Positions 9,637 to 22,664 of a DNA stretch of 64,000 nt are shown here, one piece after another. The first letter of the stretch is position 1. Each line of letters begins with the position of its first letter. Under the pieces are notes generated by a model, which did no database searches, was not told where the DNA came from, and saw only the letters and a program-made list of their open reading frames with translations. Position numbers and translations under genes: made by a program. This DNA comes from Melampsora larici-populina 98AG31 (lineage: Eukaryota; Basidiomycota; Pucciniomycetes; Pucciniales; Melampsoraceae), in the NCBI RefSeq assembly GCF_000204055.1, contig NW_006768788.1, forward strand, positions 1,087,192 to 1,151,191, given 5' to 3'.

Positions 9637-11383
9637 TTATCGTCGTGAAGGCAAACGAGCTTGATCGAGAGTGACACTTGACGAAGAAGGTATCGGTGAT
9701 CGGACTTGTGGAGTAGATCGAATGGGAATCGGACTTGATGAACTTCCAGCGATATCAGATGCAGAGATAGGCATAGGACCAGGAATCGGTGTATTACTAG
9801 GTTTGACCGCTTCTTCATTTTCTTGTTCCATAATTGACATTCGACAAATCGGACACTTAAGAAAGAAGAGAATCTCAAATTGAATTAGATATCAATCCAT
9901 TCTCAATAATGTAAATTGTTGAACATACCAATCTTTTTGATTTTAAAAGCCAACAATCAATTCCCATACAATTATTGGTAATCTCAGCTTGATGAAAACA
10001 ATGACCACAAGGTAAGATCCTTACAAGATCCCCGATTTCAAAATCAGATAAACATAATGCACATTCTCTTTGAGCAAAATATACTTTAGGAATCGGTAAT
10101 GAACGATTGGTTTTCAAGTGTGGTCGAGATGGATCAAGGAGAGGGGTATGTTCTGAATCGGTTGAAGATCTATGTCTTTGAAGTATTGGCCAACTAGAAA
10201 TCATTTTACAAGTATGTGTGATCCATCCAAGTCCGAGCACGGAGTTCTTGGGTCTGGAAACTGATTCTTCTGGACAGTCGCTTAGTTCAGAGCCAGCTGG
10301 GATTCCTTTTTCCATATCTTTGGCCCAGATGACACATGGTAATCGGTCAACAAATGCTTGCGGTGCCCTATCAGCTCTTCTTTTGCGGAATAAATTGATT
10401 CGATGAAGGACGAGTGTGACAGCGGTCAAAATGGATGGTAAAAATAGTAGGATGATTAAAAGGTCGAAGAAAGGCCTAAAGGAGAGTTAACACCAAGGTC
10501 AGGAGACGCACAATAAGTTTCTCTTCCTCATCGATAGTAGCATTGTTACTCACCAAGTCCATAACTGATCTTTGCTCATGATCACTTCCAAAGCTTGAGG
10601 AAGATGAGCATCGACTGATTGACCATGAATTAGATTTGAAGAAACAGGTGATTGAAGAGAATTAAGTTCAAGCCAATCTTCACGTAAACTCATATAACTA
10701 TCACGAGCCACAAAGACGCTAGGTATCTCTAGATCACTAGTATCACCAGGCGCATACATCGTCACCAAACCTGTTCCAAAACCAAACTTATCACTTCCTA
10801 ATGGATTTGAATAAAATATCGGTCCAGATTCTGTCTTGAATAAAGTAGGAGATTGATCCCAATCACCCACAATGACCGCTGATGCACCTAGGTATTGAGC
10901 GTATCTGATCTTATCGACGAATGTACATGTACCACGTTCTACTAAAGCTATCCAATCCTTAGGAGGCTCTAAGACGGTTGAATGTGAACCTGATGAGATT
11001 TGTGAATGGTCGATGGTGAGATCCAAATGGTGAGATGAGAATGAAAGCAAGTCAGTTGGAGGACATCCACGACGAGCTTCGATTAAGTGATGATTCTGAA
11101 GTTGAAGATTTGAATCATTTGTCTTATTAGGATGAGTGATAGATTCGATAGGTAAAAGTTGCATAAGTCGACCATCCGGATTATCAAAATGAGGACCGAA
11201 TCCAGCGGGACAAGATGCATGAATTCGGGAAGTATGTTGAACGTAGATAGTCGAAGTACTTGTAGTAGAAGGAGCATTGGCTAAAATCGTAGTAGAAGGT
11301 GATGAGATCACTTGAATGAAACTTAAGGATTGAAGTTGATTAACAAGAAATGACCAAAGTGAATTGAACTGATCCACTATCAT
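9637..11383 (-). CDS. PA-TM-RING type E3 ubiquitin ligase (RNF13/Vps70-like architecture)
   Basis: Model: complement(9637-9855, 9929-10475, 10554-11383), 531 residues, two introns of 73 and 78 bases with phases that fit. The N-terminal half holds a protease-associated domain (IALVERGTCTFVDKIRYA, then GASAVIVGDWD and IPSVFVARDSY). One hydrophobic segment follows at about 278-300 (PFFDLLIILLFLPSIL). The C-terminal RING-H2 has C415, C418, C433, H435, H438, C460 and C463. After H438 there is an insertion of several residues before C446/C451, unlike the usual H-x2-C. PA-TM-RING proteins are endosomal or vacuolar membrane ligases with the PA domain in the lumen. The true N-terminus and signal peptide are unresolved: a further exon may lie at 11384-11522, where the frame ending FTLVIS looks coding. 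Confidence 0.88.
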
Positions 11384-12588
11384 CTTGCTCAGGAATTAAA
11401 GATGTGAGTATATAAGTTGTAGTTGGAGAATGTGTAGAACGTTGAGACTCGAGAGGGCAATGATTGATCAAGCAAAGTTGATAAAGAATTTTGTTAATCT
11501 GTATACAATACAAGAAAGTCAATTAAACATAATTATCAAATCCTTTGTACAAAAACTTCCCTTTTAGACCAGACCCCTTTGAATCAACCTTCACCATCAT
11601 GAAGTCATGACTCATCACTCAACTTCTGCTCCTACAGGCTACCGCTACAGCACATGAGATTGAGAAAAAATCCGAGATGAAACCTTACAAGGGGCTGAGC
11701 TCACTGACTTCCCTGAAGGGTCAATGCTCAAGTCCAAATATTTACCTTTTGTAGTATCCAAAATTATCACATCTTTCACTTTGCCAGGTGCCAAGTGTGT
11801 TCTTCACTAAGCCTCCTAAAGAATTGTACATACATAGCTTGTATTTTTGTAAACATTACTTGAACTGGTTTTGTTTTATTTAGTATCAGGATTCAGCAGG
11901 CTGCCAGGTAAGACTATCAAAGAATCTGATGCATAGAGTTCTTCAAAGGCCAAGTGCTTATAGCTCTATACATATGTATAGAAAAAAATCACACCTTGAA
12001 GCTGCCCATGGTGAATGACAGACTAATATGCTATAGAAGTGGTACACCTCATGTATGGATTTTGGGGTCTATTTTGCAGCCAATGGAAAGCTGGCCTGAT
12101 TGAGGATTAAGAAAACATCCATCATGAGATTACTGGTGTAATCAAATTATCCTCATACAAATCATATTTGTATGGATAAGGGGAGGGAGACAACCATCAA
12201 AGAACTTTAAACAGAGAAATGATCATAATAACTAGTGAGGGTGTAGATCAGGGTACATCATGAAATAACATTTAATCACTGTTCTTTTTCATATTTCCCA
12301 AGTTTATCATAAAATCATTGAAGGATATGTCCACCTGTCAAAGTTATTTTTTTCAAAGACTTTGGCCATTCATTTGGTCTCAGTAAAACACCAACTTGGA
12401 TGTGGTGGTGATGAGATGATTCAGGGAGAAATTGAATCTGGGTCGTCTTAGACCGGTGTCAGGGCCATCGGTGCGGGGCCGGACCAAAGCCTTACAGTAC
12501 TCCCTCTGTCATTTGGATTCCGGTGACTTCCCTAATTTGATCGATAAAGCCGTACAAGAAGAACCACGACACATCTTAAACCAACGAC
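11384..12588. other. intergenic, nothing firm
   Basis: It may hold the missing first exon of the RING protein (minus strand, up to 11522). The rest is AT-rich with no supported frame. The NDUFA6 promoter should lie in the last few hundred bases. Confidence 0.45.
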
Positions 12589-13313
12589 ATGCCACTACAT
12601 ATCAGTCCCACCATCCCTTCTCGACTGGCACGTCGCACACTATCGTAAGTCATTTCGATTTCGTGTACCATTTATCCAATTTGCTCACTACCTCTTTTTC
12701 TGGCAACACTTTAGCTCACCTAACTTGGCTGTTGCTCAAGCTCGGTCCAGGAGTCTCTACCGTGATTGGTATCGAGCTGCTCCAGAAATCTGTCAGGTGA
12801 GCCTTCATGGCAGTATTAGTTTGATTCGTACGATCACCTTCCTAATTCGATTGGATGGATCAACTCATCAAACATTTCAATTTATTAGCTTTATGCACTT
12901 GATGTACCTTATCCAGCCTTGAGAGCCAAGATTCGACAAATTTTTAATAAACATTCACATGTTCGAGATGTACAAACGATTGATGTTTTAGTATCAAAAT
13001 CTCATATGGAATATCAAGAATTTGTAAATGTTTGGAAAATGCCAAGTCAAGTGATGAGATATTTTGAATCAGAACAAGTGCGCTTTTCCTTTTTTTTTTG
13101 TCAATCTTTTGAAATTTAAACTTCATGATTATTGATATTTTCTTTTTGATTCGAAAAATAGTCACCTCCATTACCCAATACGTTTTTGGAGAAATTCTTG
13201 TCAGTCGATTTAGTCATTGATTCAAATCTGATCCTTGCTAATCAAATCACTTCAAATTCATTATTTCATATAGGGCCGGCAAAGACGAGTTGATGGTCAA
13301 GCCGGCCGCATAG
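12589..13313 (+). CDS. NDUFA6: NADH:ubiquinone oxidoreductase subunit NDUFA6 (B14, LYR protein)
   Basis: Model: join(12589-12644, 12715-12796, 12889-13077, 13162-13199, 13274-13313), 134 residues, close to the family's usual 120-135. The LYR motif is in RSRSLYRDWYRAAPEIC, followed by LYALDVP, REDVQ-like HVRDVQTIDVLV, and the C-terminal KFLAGKDELMVKPAA. NDUFA6 is an accessory subunit of mitochondrial complex I that holds the acyl carrier protein through its LYR motif. All four introns have GT-AG ends and compatible phase. The last two exons are under 45 bases and would be missed by frame-only prediction. The start was chosen as the first ATG that opens the exon joined in frame to the LYR exon. 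Confidence 0.93.
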
Positions 13314-14857
13314 AGTCAAGTTCATTACTCTTTTGTTCTATCCTTAGTTTCCAACCTGACGAAGGCGACTGATATGACGGGGATATTTTACATGTAAATT
13401 GTTGATTGAAATAAATAAAACATAAACAAAACAGCAAAGCATATTGTGAAAGTGACGCATTTCAAAAGGTGTAGTGATTATTGGGAAAAGTACTGACTCG
13501 ACTGAATAATGTAAACAGTTTGAGGTTTTGAATCAAGGCAGTAGAGGTGGAGGTGAACTTATGATCGAATTCATACGCCTCTTGTAGGAAATGGGGTATT
13601 GCAGGCCAGAAGCTTAGAAAGGTGATTGAATGGGCTCTGTGTGGTATCACATGAAGGGTTCTTAGATAAATACTATCTTGAAGTGCACACTGTGAAAATC
13701 ACTACTGCTCAAATGTTTTCCCTCGCGGATTGCTTGTAGGATTCTTAGTCCACAATGCAGTACGAGCAATCATAACAACAGAGGTACAAACAGTCAAGTA
13801 CCTGAGCCTGCCCACTATCCGGATGGCCGGTCCCAAAATAAAATCATTATTATCACTGATCCACATTTTCTGATCATACCTGCTCTACATCTTGAGATGA
13901 GTATTGCTTTCTATTTCATCATCTTGAGACCAATGGCCAAGGGATTTGAAACACATACAAACATCTTGGTGTGCTCCCCTTTCTAAATGTTATGTATTTT
14001 CCATTGTTTTATTTACATAATATGAGAATGGAAAGTGTTTTGAATTGCTTGTTAGCCATTAATATGAATGAAATGATTGATTGAGCGATACACTCTCCAA
14101 AAAGTATTTCGTGATTGTTGGAACAAATTCCCCGTAGATTTGACCGAGCCTTGGTTGGTAAATCTGGGTAAAGAAGGTTGTCTTGCGGTATATATGTTAG
14201 ATTTGTTTGATGTTTTGAATACTACATAATAGCATAGCAATTCATAGCTAGTATTTATCTTGTACCCAAAGTCAGATATATGCAAGTAACTCATTAAACT
14301 GATTTGATCTGCTTCAGGCGGAGCAAAACACATCCCATTGATTCAATATCAAGGTGTTTGTCACACATTTCTTCAAAATTTACGCTTTACCAATCTTGAG
14401 GCGCATTGGGCGATGTGATACATATTTCTAACACCTCGCATGATAATAAAGGGCACACAGCTCCATTCATCAAAACTTGCTAGAATGGTTGATTGCGGGG
14501 ATGTGATCAATGATCATGTGTGTAAACACAGCCTCAACACAGCGGAAGCAACACCGGGACTCGGCGGAAGGCGGACTTTGACAGATTCATGAACGATGTG
14601 AGAAAGAGACACCGAAAGAGATCACATATTCAAAAGGTGTTCTTTACGAGGGATTGCAACGACTACCGTTATCCGTTCGAGCGTCGCACCTCTGGCCGTT
14701 CTTTTCCCTCACGAGCTTTACAAACTTTCACCTATTTTCGAACGTCCCTCAAGTCTGATTTGCCCTGGCACTTTCAACGCAAGCTTAAAAACTCCGAGTA
14801 ACGCTTCCGCATCTGTCCACATCGTACATTCGAACTTCTTTGCTTATACTTCAAAGA
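13314..14857. other. intergenic, nothing recognised
   Basis: AT-rich. Short frames here lack motif or splice support. The promoter of the acyltransferase gene should lie near the right end. Confidence 0.5.
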
Positions 14858-16352
14858 ATGTTACTTGACTCGTTGCTGAAGACATTCTGGCAGCCAGAAG
14901 AAGTGATATCATGTCGACCACCCTCTTTATATGGCATCGTAGTTCGATTAATCCCACTATGGATCCAATGTTCTCTGTTACACCCGCATTTTTGTAAATC
15001 TTCAATATTACGCTGGATCAGGTTATTACTCACTCCCTTGAGCGTGTGCATCTTGATCACAATACCTATCGATTACTGTTTTTTACCTTGGACGAAGAGC
15101 GGAATGTTGAATTTACTATTGGCTGTTTGGGGCTTCCATCTTGCTACGAAATCTTCCGAGTGGGGTATCACCAACGGATACTGGGCTGGAAAATATTGGA
15201 ATAAACCTACTTCAGACTCCTCACCAATGCCTACACCATCAGCACCAGGCGCGTCTACGGAAGCGAACGGTTGGGTTGAAATCGCTTCATGGACCACACG
15301 ACAATTTGTTTCGTGAGTTTTTCGAAATCGTTGGCTTTACTTCTTGCTATATTGCATATTTGTTAACTTTTTCGTCACGGTCATTTCCTAAATCCAAAGC
15401 TACCGAGGTTACCAGTATGGTTGGGGAATAAAACCTCAGCACAAGGTTCCAACCGTGCTTGACTTGATTCAAAGGTTGATTGTTGACAACTGCGTGCGAG
15501 CCATTTCAATCGCATTTATAATGACGGCACGAGATAAAGGCTCTCCCAATCAAGTATTGGCTACTATTGGCTTACCAGATTTTCCTTTGCGATCATTACT
15601 GGCTGAAGGTTTATCAACACTGTCTTTTGGATTTCTCTTGATATGCGGTGTAGATGCCCTATCATGCCGGTACGGCTTGATCTGCCACCTAGTTCATTGG
15701 ATTGGAGGCTTTGTGCAAATACCTAAATTGATCTTGGCCTTGTGCGATCCGAACCGTTTTCAACACGCCTTCAACTCTCCTCACACGTCCACTTCCCTGA
15801 GCTGGTTCTGGGGAAAGGCATGGCATCAATTCTTTAGAAGAGACTTCTTGATGTGCGGTGGTTTCCCTGCAAGCGCTTTAGCCAAAAAGCTTGGTGGTGG
15901 ATTGAAGGTTCAAAGGATCTGCGGACTTTTTGGCAGCTTCTTTATTAGCGGTGTAATGCATGAATTTGGTAAGGAGAATTGATTATCTCAGAATCCACTC
16001 CGATGATATACTGACTCTACCCATTTCATCTTTGAAATGATTTTTATCAGTTGCACATGCCATTGCACGCAAGGCACATCCTTTCCCTCACGTCTACTTT
16101 AAGGAGTTCCCGGCTGCATTTGTATATTTCCTTGTGCAACCAATAGGGATTGTCTTGGAACCATACATAATCCCCCACATACCTCGCAAACTCGGAGGAG
16201 GATGGCTTTGGGTTCTGATATTCACTCTTTTGACTGCCACACCTTTTTCGAAACAATATGCCTACAACTTCAGGCTGGTTGACGATGGGTACAAACCTTT
16301 GGACGAATGGAATGTTGCAACTGTCTTACTGGGAAGTTTACAAAAGCGTTGA
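14858..16352 (+). CDS. MBOAT-type (wax synthase-like) O-acyltransferase
   Basis: Model: join(14858-15312, 15400-15968, 16051-16352), 441 residues. The protein is strongly hydrophobic with about eight likely membrane segments. Family marks are YRGYQYGWGIKP after the first intron, WFWGKAWHQFFRRDF, and FFISGVMHEFG with H339 as the expected catalytic histidine. This matches the fungal wax synthase/MBOAT_2 group, which moves acyl chains onto alcohols or sterols in the endoplasmic reticulum. Substrate cannot be told from sequence. The frame is clean and ends in TGA. The ATG at 14858 precedes the first membrane segment. Confidence 0.87.
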
Positions 16353-18422
16353 AGATGTGTGAAAAAACTTACATGCGGTCAATTTAGGTTCATTATGAGT
16401 TATGGACATACAAGCTTGAAGGTCTTCAAAGTTGTAGTATTTTATTTTCGAACAGTAGATTAAAAATCATATTCAAAATAGAATTTCATATACATCCTTT
16501 TTCTTTTGGAGCTCACCATTTATAGTCCGGAAAAACACACCCAAAGCCCGCTTTTTTGGCTTAACCAAAGCAGTCAAACATTTTTCGGGCCATAGCCCCA
16601 TTTTTCTCTTCAATTCTTGATTTACACTTGTTTGGTTAGTATTTAATCAATTTTTCTCTTGGTTAGTTCTTGATGCTCATTTGTTCATTTCTTTTATTTG
16701 CTTACACTTCTCGTTCTATGGATTTCTTGACTTTTTGATATCTTCACACTCATTTTGGTATGGCACTGCTCGCCATCAGATCATTCATCTTTGTTTTCTT
16801 TGATTCACCCTCTTGAAATTCATTATACTATAGTTTTGCACTTGAAATATCACAATGACAATTGATAAGGAGGCCATCAATCACAAGAAATCTCAACAAA
16901 ACAATGTGATTGATTATGTAAGTTGAAGTGTTGGAAAATAGTCAGTATAAGTGAAAAAAAAGGATCACATGTGTTTTTTGTTTGGAAAAACATCCATCAA
17001 AAACAAACAGAGTATTTGACAGATGTACTCAACATAGCAACAGTGCTGTGCAAGTCAGCCCAGCCCGCTGTTGGCAAAATGGGCTGCAGCCTGGTGCCAA
17101 TTTTGAAACTGGCCTTCAGTTATTTTTTCTGGACTACAAGTAGTGAGCTCCTTTGTATTCTGTATTCATGAAGTTCTATTGGATTTTACATTGGTGAGAT
17201 AGCCAGGACATGGTTAAAGGCTGACAGATCCTTAGGAGGTGATACAATCAAAGACCTGCAGTCAAGATCAAGGTGTCTTTTAGGGTATCTTACTGAGGAA
17301 GGCTGAGGCAATATGAATAGTATGTAGCTCAGACCACAGGAATTAAACCCATGACAATATCTGTGGCAATACAGTCAGCATTGATGTTCATCACTTGTGA
17401 AATAATATATGTACAGTCAAATCCCATTGTCAGTGTTTGACAGTTGCCATGGAATAGTTCTGTGCATCACATTTCACACTTGCCTGTATGTTGGATATCA
17501 CCACCCCATGTCCTGTCCATTCAAGCATCACCACCCAAGTGGTAGTGATGTGACAATTGCAACACTTCCCTTCCCAAGTCATCAATGAGTATGAATGGTA
17601 TTTCAGTTATGAGTCCACCTTAAACCACAGCTTCCAACCTATAAGCTATTTTGCTTCTTTCTTGTCTGTGGTGATAAATAATCTACATTTTTTGTTAGCT
17701 ACTGCAGCAAAAACAATCTGACCAGACCTCTCAACTTGTCACACTGCAAATATAATGCATTTTTCCAAGGTGAGAAAGATTACATTTATTTTACAAAATG
17801 ACTAGCCAGATTGAGCAGCGGGCGCCACACTGAAATATTTATGAATGTATGTTGTAATAACAGCCAACTGTGTATGTACGTAACATGATGTCTCACTTGG
17901 CATACTGTGAGATTGCCTCACCAACAATCAGAAAAGGCATGACATGTTATTGGCTATAAGACACTGATGCTGAATGTAGTTATCAATCATGGCAGTTGAC
18001 TTGAAAAAGCTGCTGCTCTGGATTCTTGGGGGAAGAGAAAAAGGGTCCCATGTGAATACAGATCTACAATAGTTTGTTGAGGATGAATCTAATGGTGTAG
18101 TGTGAATGGTGTTCACACTATTGGAGGCGGTAAAAATTGCCTGAAAATCATTGCTGGTCTTAACCAAGGCACGACTTAAGGGGAAAGTTCCATGAGCAAA
18201 GATCTGAGGTAGTGAGTAAACTGTACAGCCTGTACGAGAGTACAGCTCGCACCTTCCAAGATTCCAAATCTAGGGAAAAAAAAATTTGCTGTACACAACC
18301 TTCACACCTCTGCTCAAAAGCTTGCGAATAACATCAAGACATTCATAGTTTCTATACCCCGTTCCCCTATAAACTTCTTTTTTGTAAACTCATACGACAC
18401 TCAGGAACTATCTTGCACAGTC
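16353..18422. other. intergenic, no gene seen
   Basis: About 2 kb of AT-rich DNA without a supported frame. A TATA-like cctataaact lies at 18366-18375, about 50 bases upstream of the Ngaro gag start, and may be the retroelement promoter. The element's left terminal repeat could not be delimited. Confidence 0.45.
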
Positions 18423-20630
18423 ATGTCATCTTTCAACAAAGAAATAGAGGCAGCAAAAAAGAAAATTACAGCAGCGGGTACAAAGATACGAATCACCAGG
18501 AAAGGCCAGAAGGGACATGATACTGCAAATATAGAAACTAGAAGCCAGTCCAAGGCAGGAGAAGCAGGAACAAGCAAGGAACAACAACAAACCCAAGAGA
18601 CAAATTCAGGACAACAAGAAGAGGAACCCGAGACGGTTGAGAATCAGAAACAGCAAGCAAGCGAGGAACCAGTAGCGAGTACAAGCAAAAAAGAGGAAGG
18701 ACAAGTACTCAACGAACCAGAGAACGAGACTCAAGAAAACGGTAAGCATTCAAATTTTTTAGAGGAAGCAAGTCAAGAGAAATCCAAAAGACGACCCACT
18801 AGGATTCGCCAAAAATCAACAACCCGCCACCCATAAAATCTTTCATTTCTCTTTATCCAACAAACACCGTTTCTACTTTTCAATCCTGTCATACCAAGGG
18901 GAGAAACAAATGTATTAGCCCAAAATGAAGAGGACGCGGGAATATCCGCAGGGAAAGCCAAAGCAACTTGCTTAAGAAAAGGAACCAGTGCTCCAGTCAC
19001 AAAATACTGAGGCTCGGCACAGGCTATACCGTGACCAAAAAAGAACCCAAGTGGAAATGCACACCGAGGCAAAATATATCCAAAAGAATCACCTGAATAG
19101 AAAGAGACCAAGGGCAATATGCTAAAGTCCGCAAAACTAAAGACAACTGGTGTTTCTTTTCTCGTTCTGACAGAAAACCTAGACCACGAAAGCCGGAAGG
19201 CGAAGTGGATGGAAAGAACCAAACACAAATACTACTGGGGTGACTCAGATCGAGCAGACGAGATGCTCAGAGCATTTAATGCAGTGTACGGAGGCGAGCA
19301 TCCTACGCAACAAGACCGAGACAACGTAACAGACAACGTCAGAAACGTTGCCGGCAACAAACGTGCTAGATCTCCAGCGGATCCACCAAATACACAACGC
19401 GTAAGCCAACGCCCACGCACAGAGTCCCTGGTACCAGGCGGCGAGAGCGAGAGCGAGGAGGAACATACCTTGGTCACAAAGAAGACGCCTATGGACTCTA
19501 AAAAACCAGCAGCCAAAGCGAAAAAAACCTGCAGAGCCCAAAGACCTTCAGACAGACGAAGAACCCAACAACGAAGAAGGGGATGATGGTGAGCATAAAC
19601 CAACCTGTAGAGTGGTTGGAAAGTCAGCAAGCAGACAACCACAGCTGACCAAGTGACTCCAACAAACAGAAACGGAAGAAGGGATCACCTACATGATAGG
19701 CAAGCCTATTGAAGGAACCATTTTGTTACCGTTAACACCTTACTTTGAGAACAGAATCACCGCCAAGTCGGAAAAAAGAAAACAAAATCCTTGAAGGAAC
19801 TGCAAGAAGACAATTCAACGGCCACGTATTCAGGTTTGACACCACCGGAAGAGCTTCTGATGACGTATGGCGCGTGGACAGACACGATAGATTTGTTCAT
19901 CAAGTACCTAGAGACAGAGTATAACAGACCAACAGCCGCCAAGATGTTCATGCGCCACAAAGAAAACGTAGGGAGAATAAGAAGATCAACCAAGTGCTGG
20001 ATGGTGGCCTTAAGGTACTGCATGAAAGTGCGCCTCGTAGTGATGGTCGTGAAGAAGAAAAACAGTAAACGGGTCATGATAGACGCCAGCCATTTTCACG
20101 AAGATATCTTGAGAGAAGCGAAGGAAGAAGCCAATAAAAACGGTGAAAGGAAATATGCTGAGAACCCCTACGTAGCCGGTGGCAGGAAAGAGCAGATCGA
20201 CCCTACAACCGGGCTAACGAAATTGGTGGCAAAAAGGAGTTTTGCGTTCAAAAACGGTAGCGGATCAAACCAAAGTAAGCATGTTGACATCAGGCAGAAA
20301 GACCAACGAGCTGAAAAGACGGTTTTGCCCACAGGAAGTTCCTTCCCCCCCCAAACCAGCCAATACGCAAGCAACGCGCAAACGGCGCCGAACAGGAGCT
20401 GGGGTAAACTGGAAAGCGTAGGTTATCAAGGCAGAAATTTTGTAGAGAATTACAGTGCCATCAAAAGAGCAAACGGATCCTGGAACTCGAACCAAAAGAT
20501 AGACGCAAACCAAGTGTTCGGAACAGAGGGAGCTGGAAAAGGGAAGAGTTACCTCAAGGGAAGGGGAGGGGGAAACGTCAGCTCTGGGAGCGGTAACGCA
20601 GGCACCCCAGCAGAAGCAGAGAAACAGTAA
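18423..20630 (+). pseudogene. gag-like region of Ngaro copy 1, broken
   Basis: An N-terminal frame (18423-18836) is Glu/Gln/Lys-rich. A second frame running from about 18900 to 19586 has TGA at 19008 and 19032 and TAG at 19098. The coding frame then moves near 19515 (A-run) into an acidic stretch (TDEEPNNEEGDDG) and back near 19775 (another A-run) into the frame 19791-20630, which holds LTPPEELLMTYGAWTDTID and a Gly-rich end. There is no zinc knuckle. Assignment as gag rests on position ahead of the RT. Confidence 0.65.
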
Positions 20631-20666
20631 GTCTCCAAGCAGACCTAGCTTTAGTCGAGGAGTGAA

Positions 20667-22664
20667 TTGTTGCCAGTTTCCATGTTCTTGCTGTGTGAAG
20701 TAATGAATCCAAAATTTTCACCACGAACACCCTTTTCTGCCAATAGACCCGTGACCGCAGACGACCCTGAGAAAATAGTGAGACAAGCCCTGTTCGTGAA
20801 GAGCCCAAGAGCTAACCCTCCAGAAGGGAAGGGCAACGTTGAGGTGAAACAAAATCTAGACGTGAAGTCTGCCCACCCCGTCCTGAACCAAGTCCCAAAT
20901 CACCTACAAGCAAGCCTGGTAAACAAATACAGGGGTCCAATCCCAAAGCTAGCGGCGACACTCCCGGAGGGAGGATACCACATGAACAGAGTGTGGCCAA
21001 AGAAGGTCGAGTGCGAGATGGACCTGGAGGCATGGGAAAAAACGCTGAAAGCACTAAACTTGATGGAGAAGCACGGCTATGTACTACAAGGCTTCAGATA
21101 CGGCTTCACGCAAGGAATCCCTCAACATACAGTTGGGGACAAGAAATTCTACGCTCCAGATAATCACGCAACACACGCTAAGGAGAAAGACAAGATAAGA
21201 GAGAAAATATCAAAAGAGTTGAAGTCTGGCAGGATGCAAGGCCCTTTCACGGAGGATGAAGTGCTGTCGGCCCTAGGTTTCTTCCAAACCAGCCCAATGG
21301 GTATGGTGACAAACAACAACGGATCTACACGAGTAATAAATGACCTGTCCCACCCGAAGCACGTAAGAGGAATATTGTCAGTAAACTCGTACGTCAACAA
21401 GGAAGATTTCAAAACCAGTTGGGACAATTTTAGGACCGTCACGGCTTTCTTTAGCAAGGAAAACGGGGTACTAGAGCTGGGGATTTTTGACTGGGAAAAA
21501 GCCTACCGGAAAATTCCAACCAGCCCCAACCAGTGGTGATACTTAATGCTGAAAACGTCAGAGGGTCGTTTCATCCTGGACACGAGGGTGTCATTTGGCG
21601 GCGTGGCAGGGTGCGGAAGTTTTGGGGGCCCAGCAGACGCGTGGAGGGCTATTATGAAGAAGAAATTTAATTTTGTAGAGGTGTTTAGGTGGGTCGATGA
21701 CAATTTGTTCATCAGGAGGGCAGGTGAAATTGACCCAACATTGATGAAAGAAGTGGTAGACGCAAGCGCAGTGTTGGGAGTGAAAACCAACGAGGGGAAG
21801 TATTCCAAATTCCAAACCAAGCAGAAGTACATTGGTTTCATCTGGAACGGTTGAGACAAGTCACTTCGTCTACCGGAGCGGAAAAGACAAGAGAGACTTG
21901 AGCAGATCAGAGAGGCGATAGCAAACGAAGGCCCACATACTCACAAGGCAATACAGAAGCTGACCGGTAGACTAGACCATGTAACCTACATGCTCCCGCA
22001 AATGAAATGCTACAACATAGGACTCTACGGAATGCTAGCAGGATGGAAAAACGAGTTAGCCATACGGGGAATACCAAACCATGTTAGATAAGACTTACAA
22101 GAGTGGGAGGAAGTACTAACAAACTTCAAGAACCACAGATTGCTCCCCAAGAAAGGAGTCGAAAACATCGGGTGGATTGGTGATGCATCCACGAGCTTTG
22201 GGATAGGGGTGATCGTGGGAAAGCGGTGGACACAGCTGAAACTCAAAGACAGTTGGAACAAAGTGGATGAGAGGGGTGTGAAACGCGGAATAGCGTGGCT
22301 AGAGACTGTCGCCGTAAGAATGGGCCTCAAAATGATACAAAACACAATTGAAACAAGGGGGAGAAGGTTTTTGGTCCTAACGGACAACACCGGGACCGAA
22401 GCGGCTATACGTAATCAGAAGTCTAGAGATTGATCAGTGAACGACGAATGGAAATTAATTCAAAAAGAATTAGCTTACCTTGATTGTGAAATAGAAGAAA
22501 GATACGTAAGGACGGGTGACAACAACGCTGACGTCCTGTCAAGAGGTGACAGAGGAACAAAGAAACAGAAACACCACAAAAAACCGGAAATCCCGACCCA
22601 TCTTACAAAATATGTCGAGTACGAATCAGAAGAAGCCTACGAGAAAAGGACGCGCAACCTTTGA
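20667..22664 (+). pseudogene. reverse transcriptase-RNase H of Ngaro copy 1, broken by four stops
   Basis: RT motifs are GFFQTSPMGMVTNNNGSTRVINDLSHP, split here as the finger region (about 21270-21350), then IFDWEKAYRKI, SFGGVAGCGSFG and the active site FRWVDDNLF (about 21690). RNase H follows with WIGDASTSFGIGV, IAWLETVAVR and LTDNTGTEAAI, then NNADVLSRG. Stops lie at TGA 21537, TGA 21852, TAA 22089 and TGA 22431, all in one continuous frame. Comparison with the intact copy at 53957-55831 shows Arg or Lys at three of these places. No start codon is certain. Confidence 0.87.
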
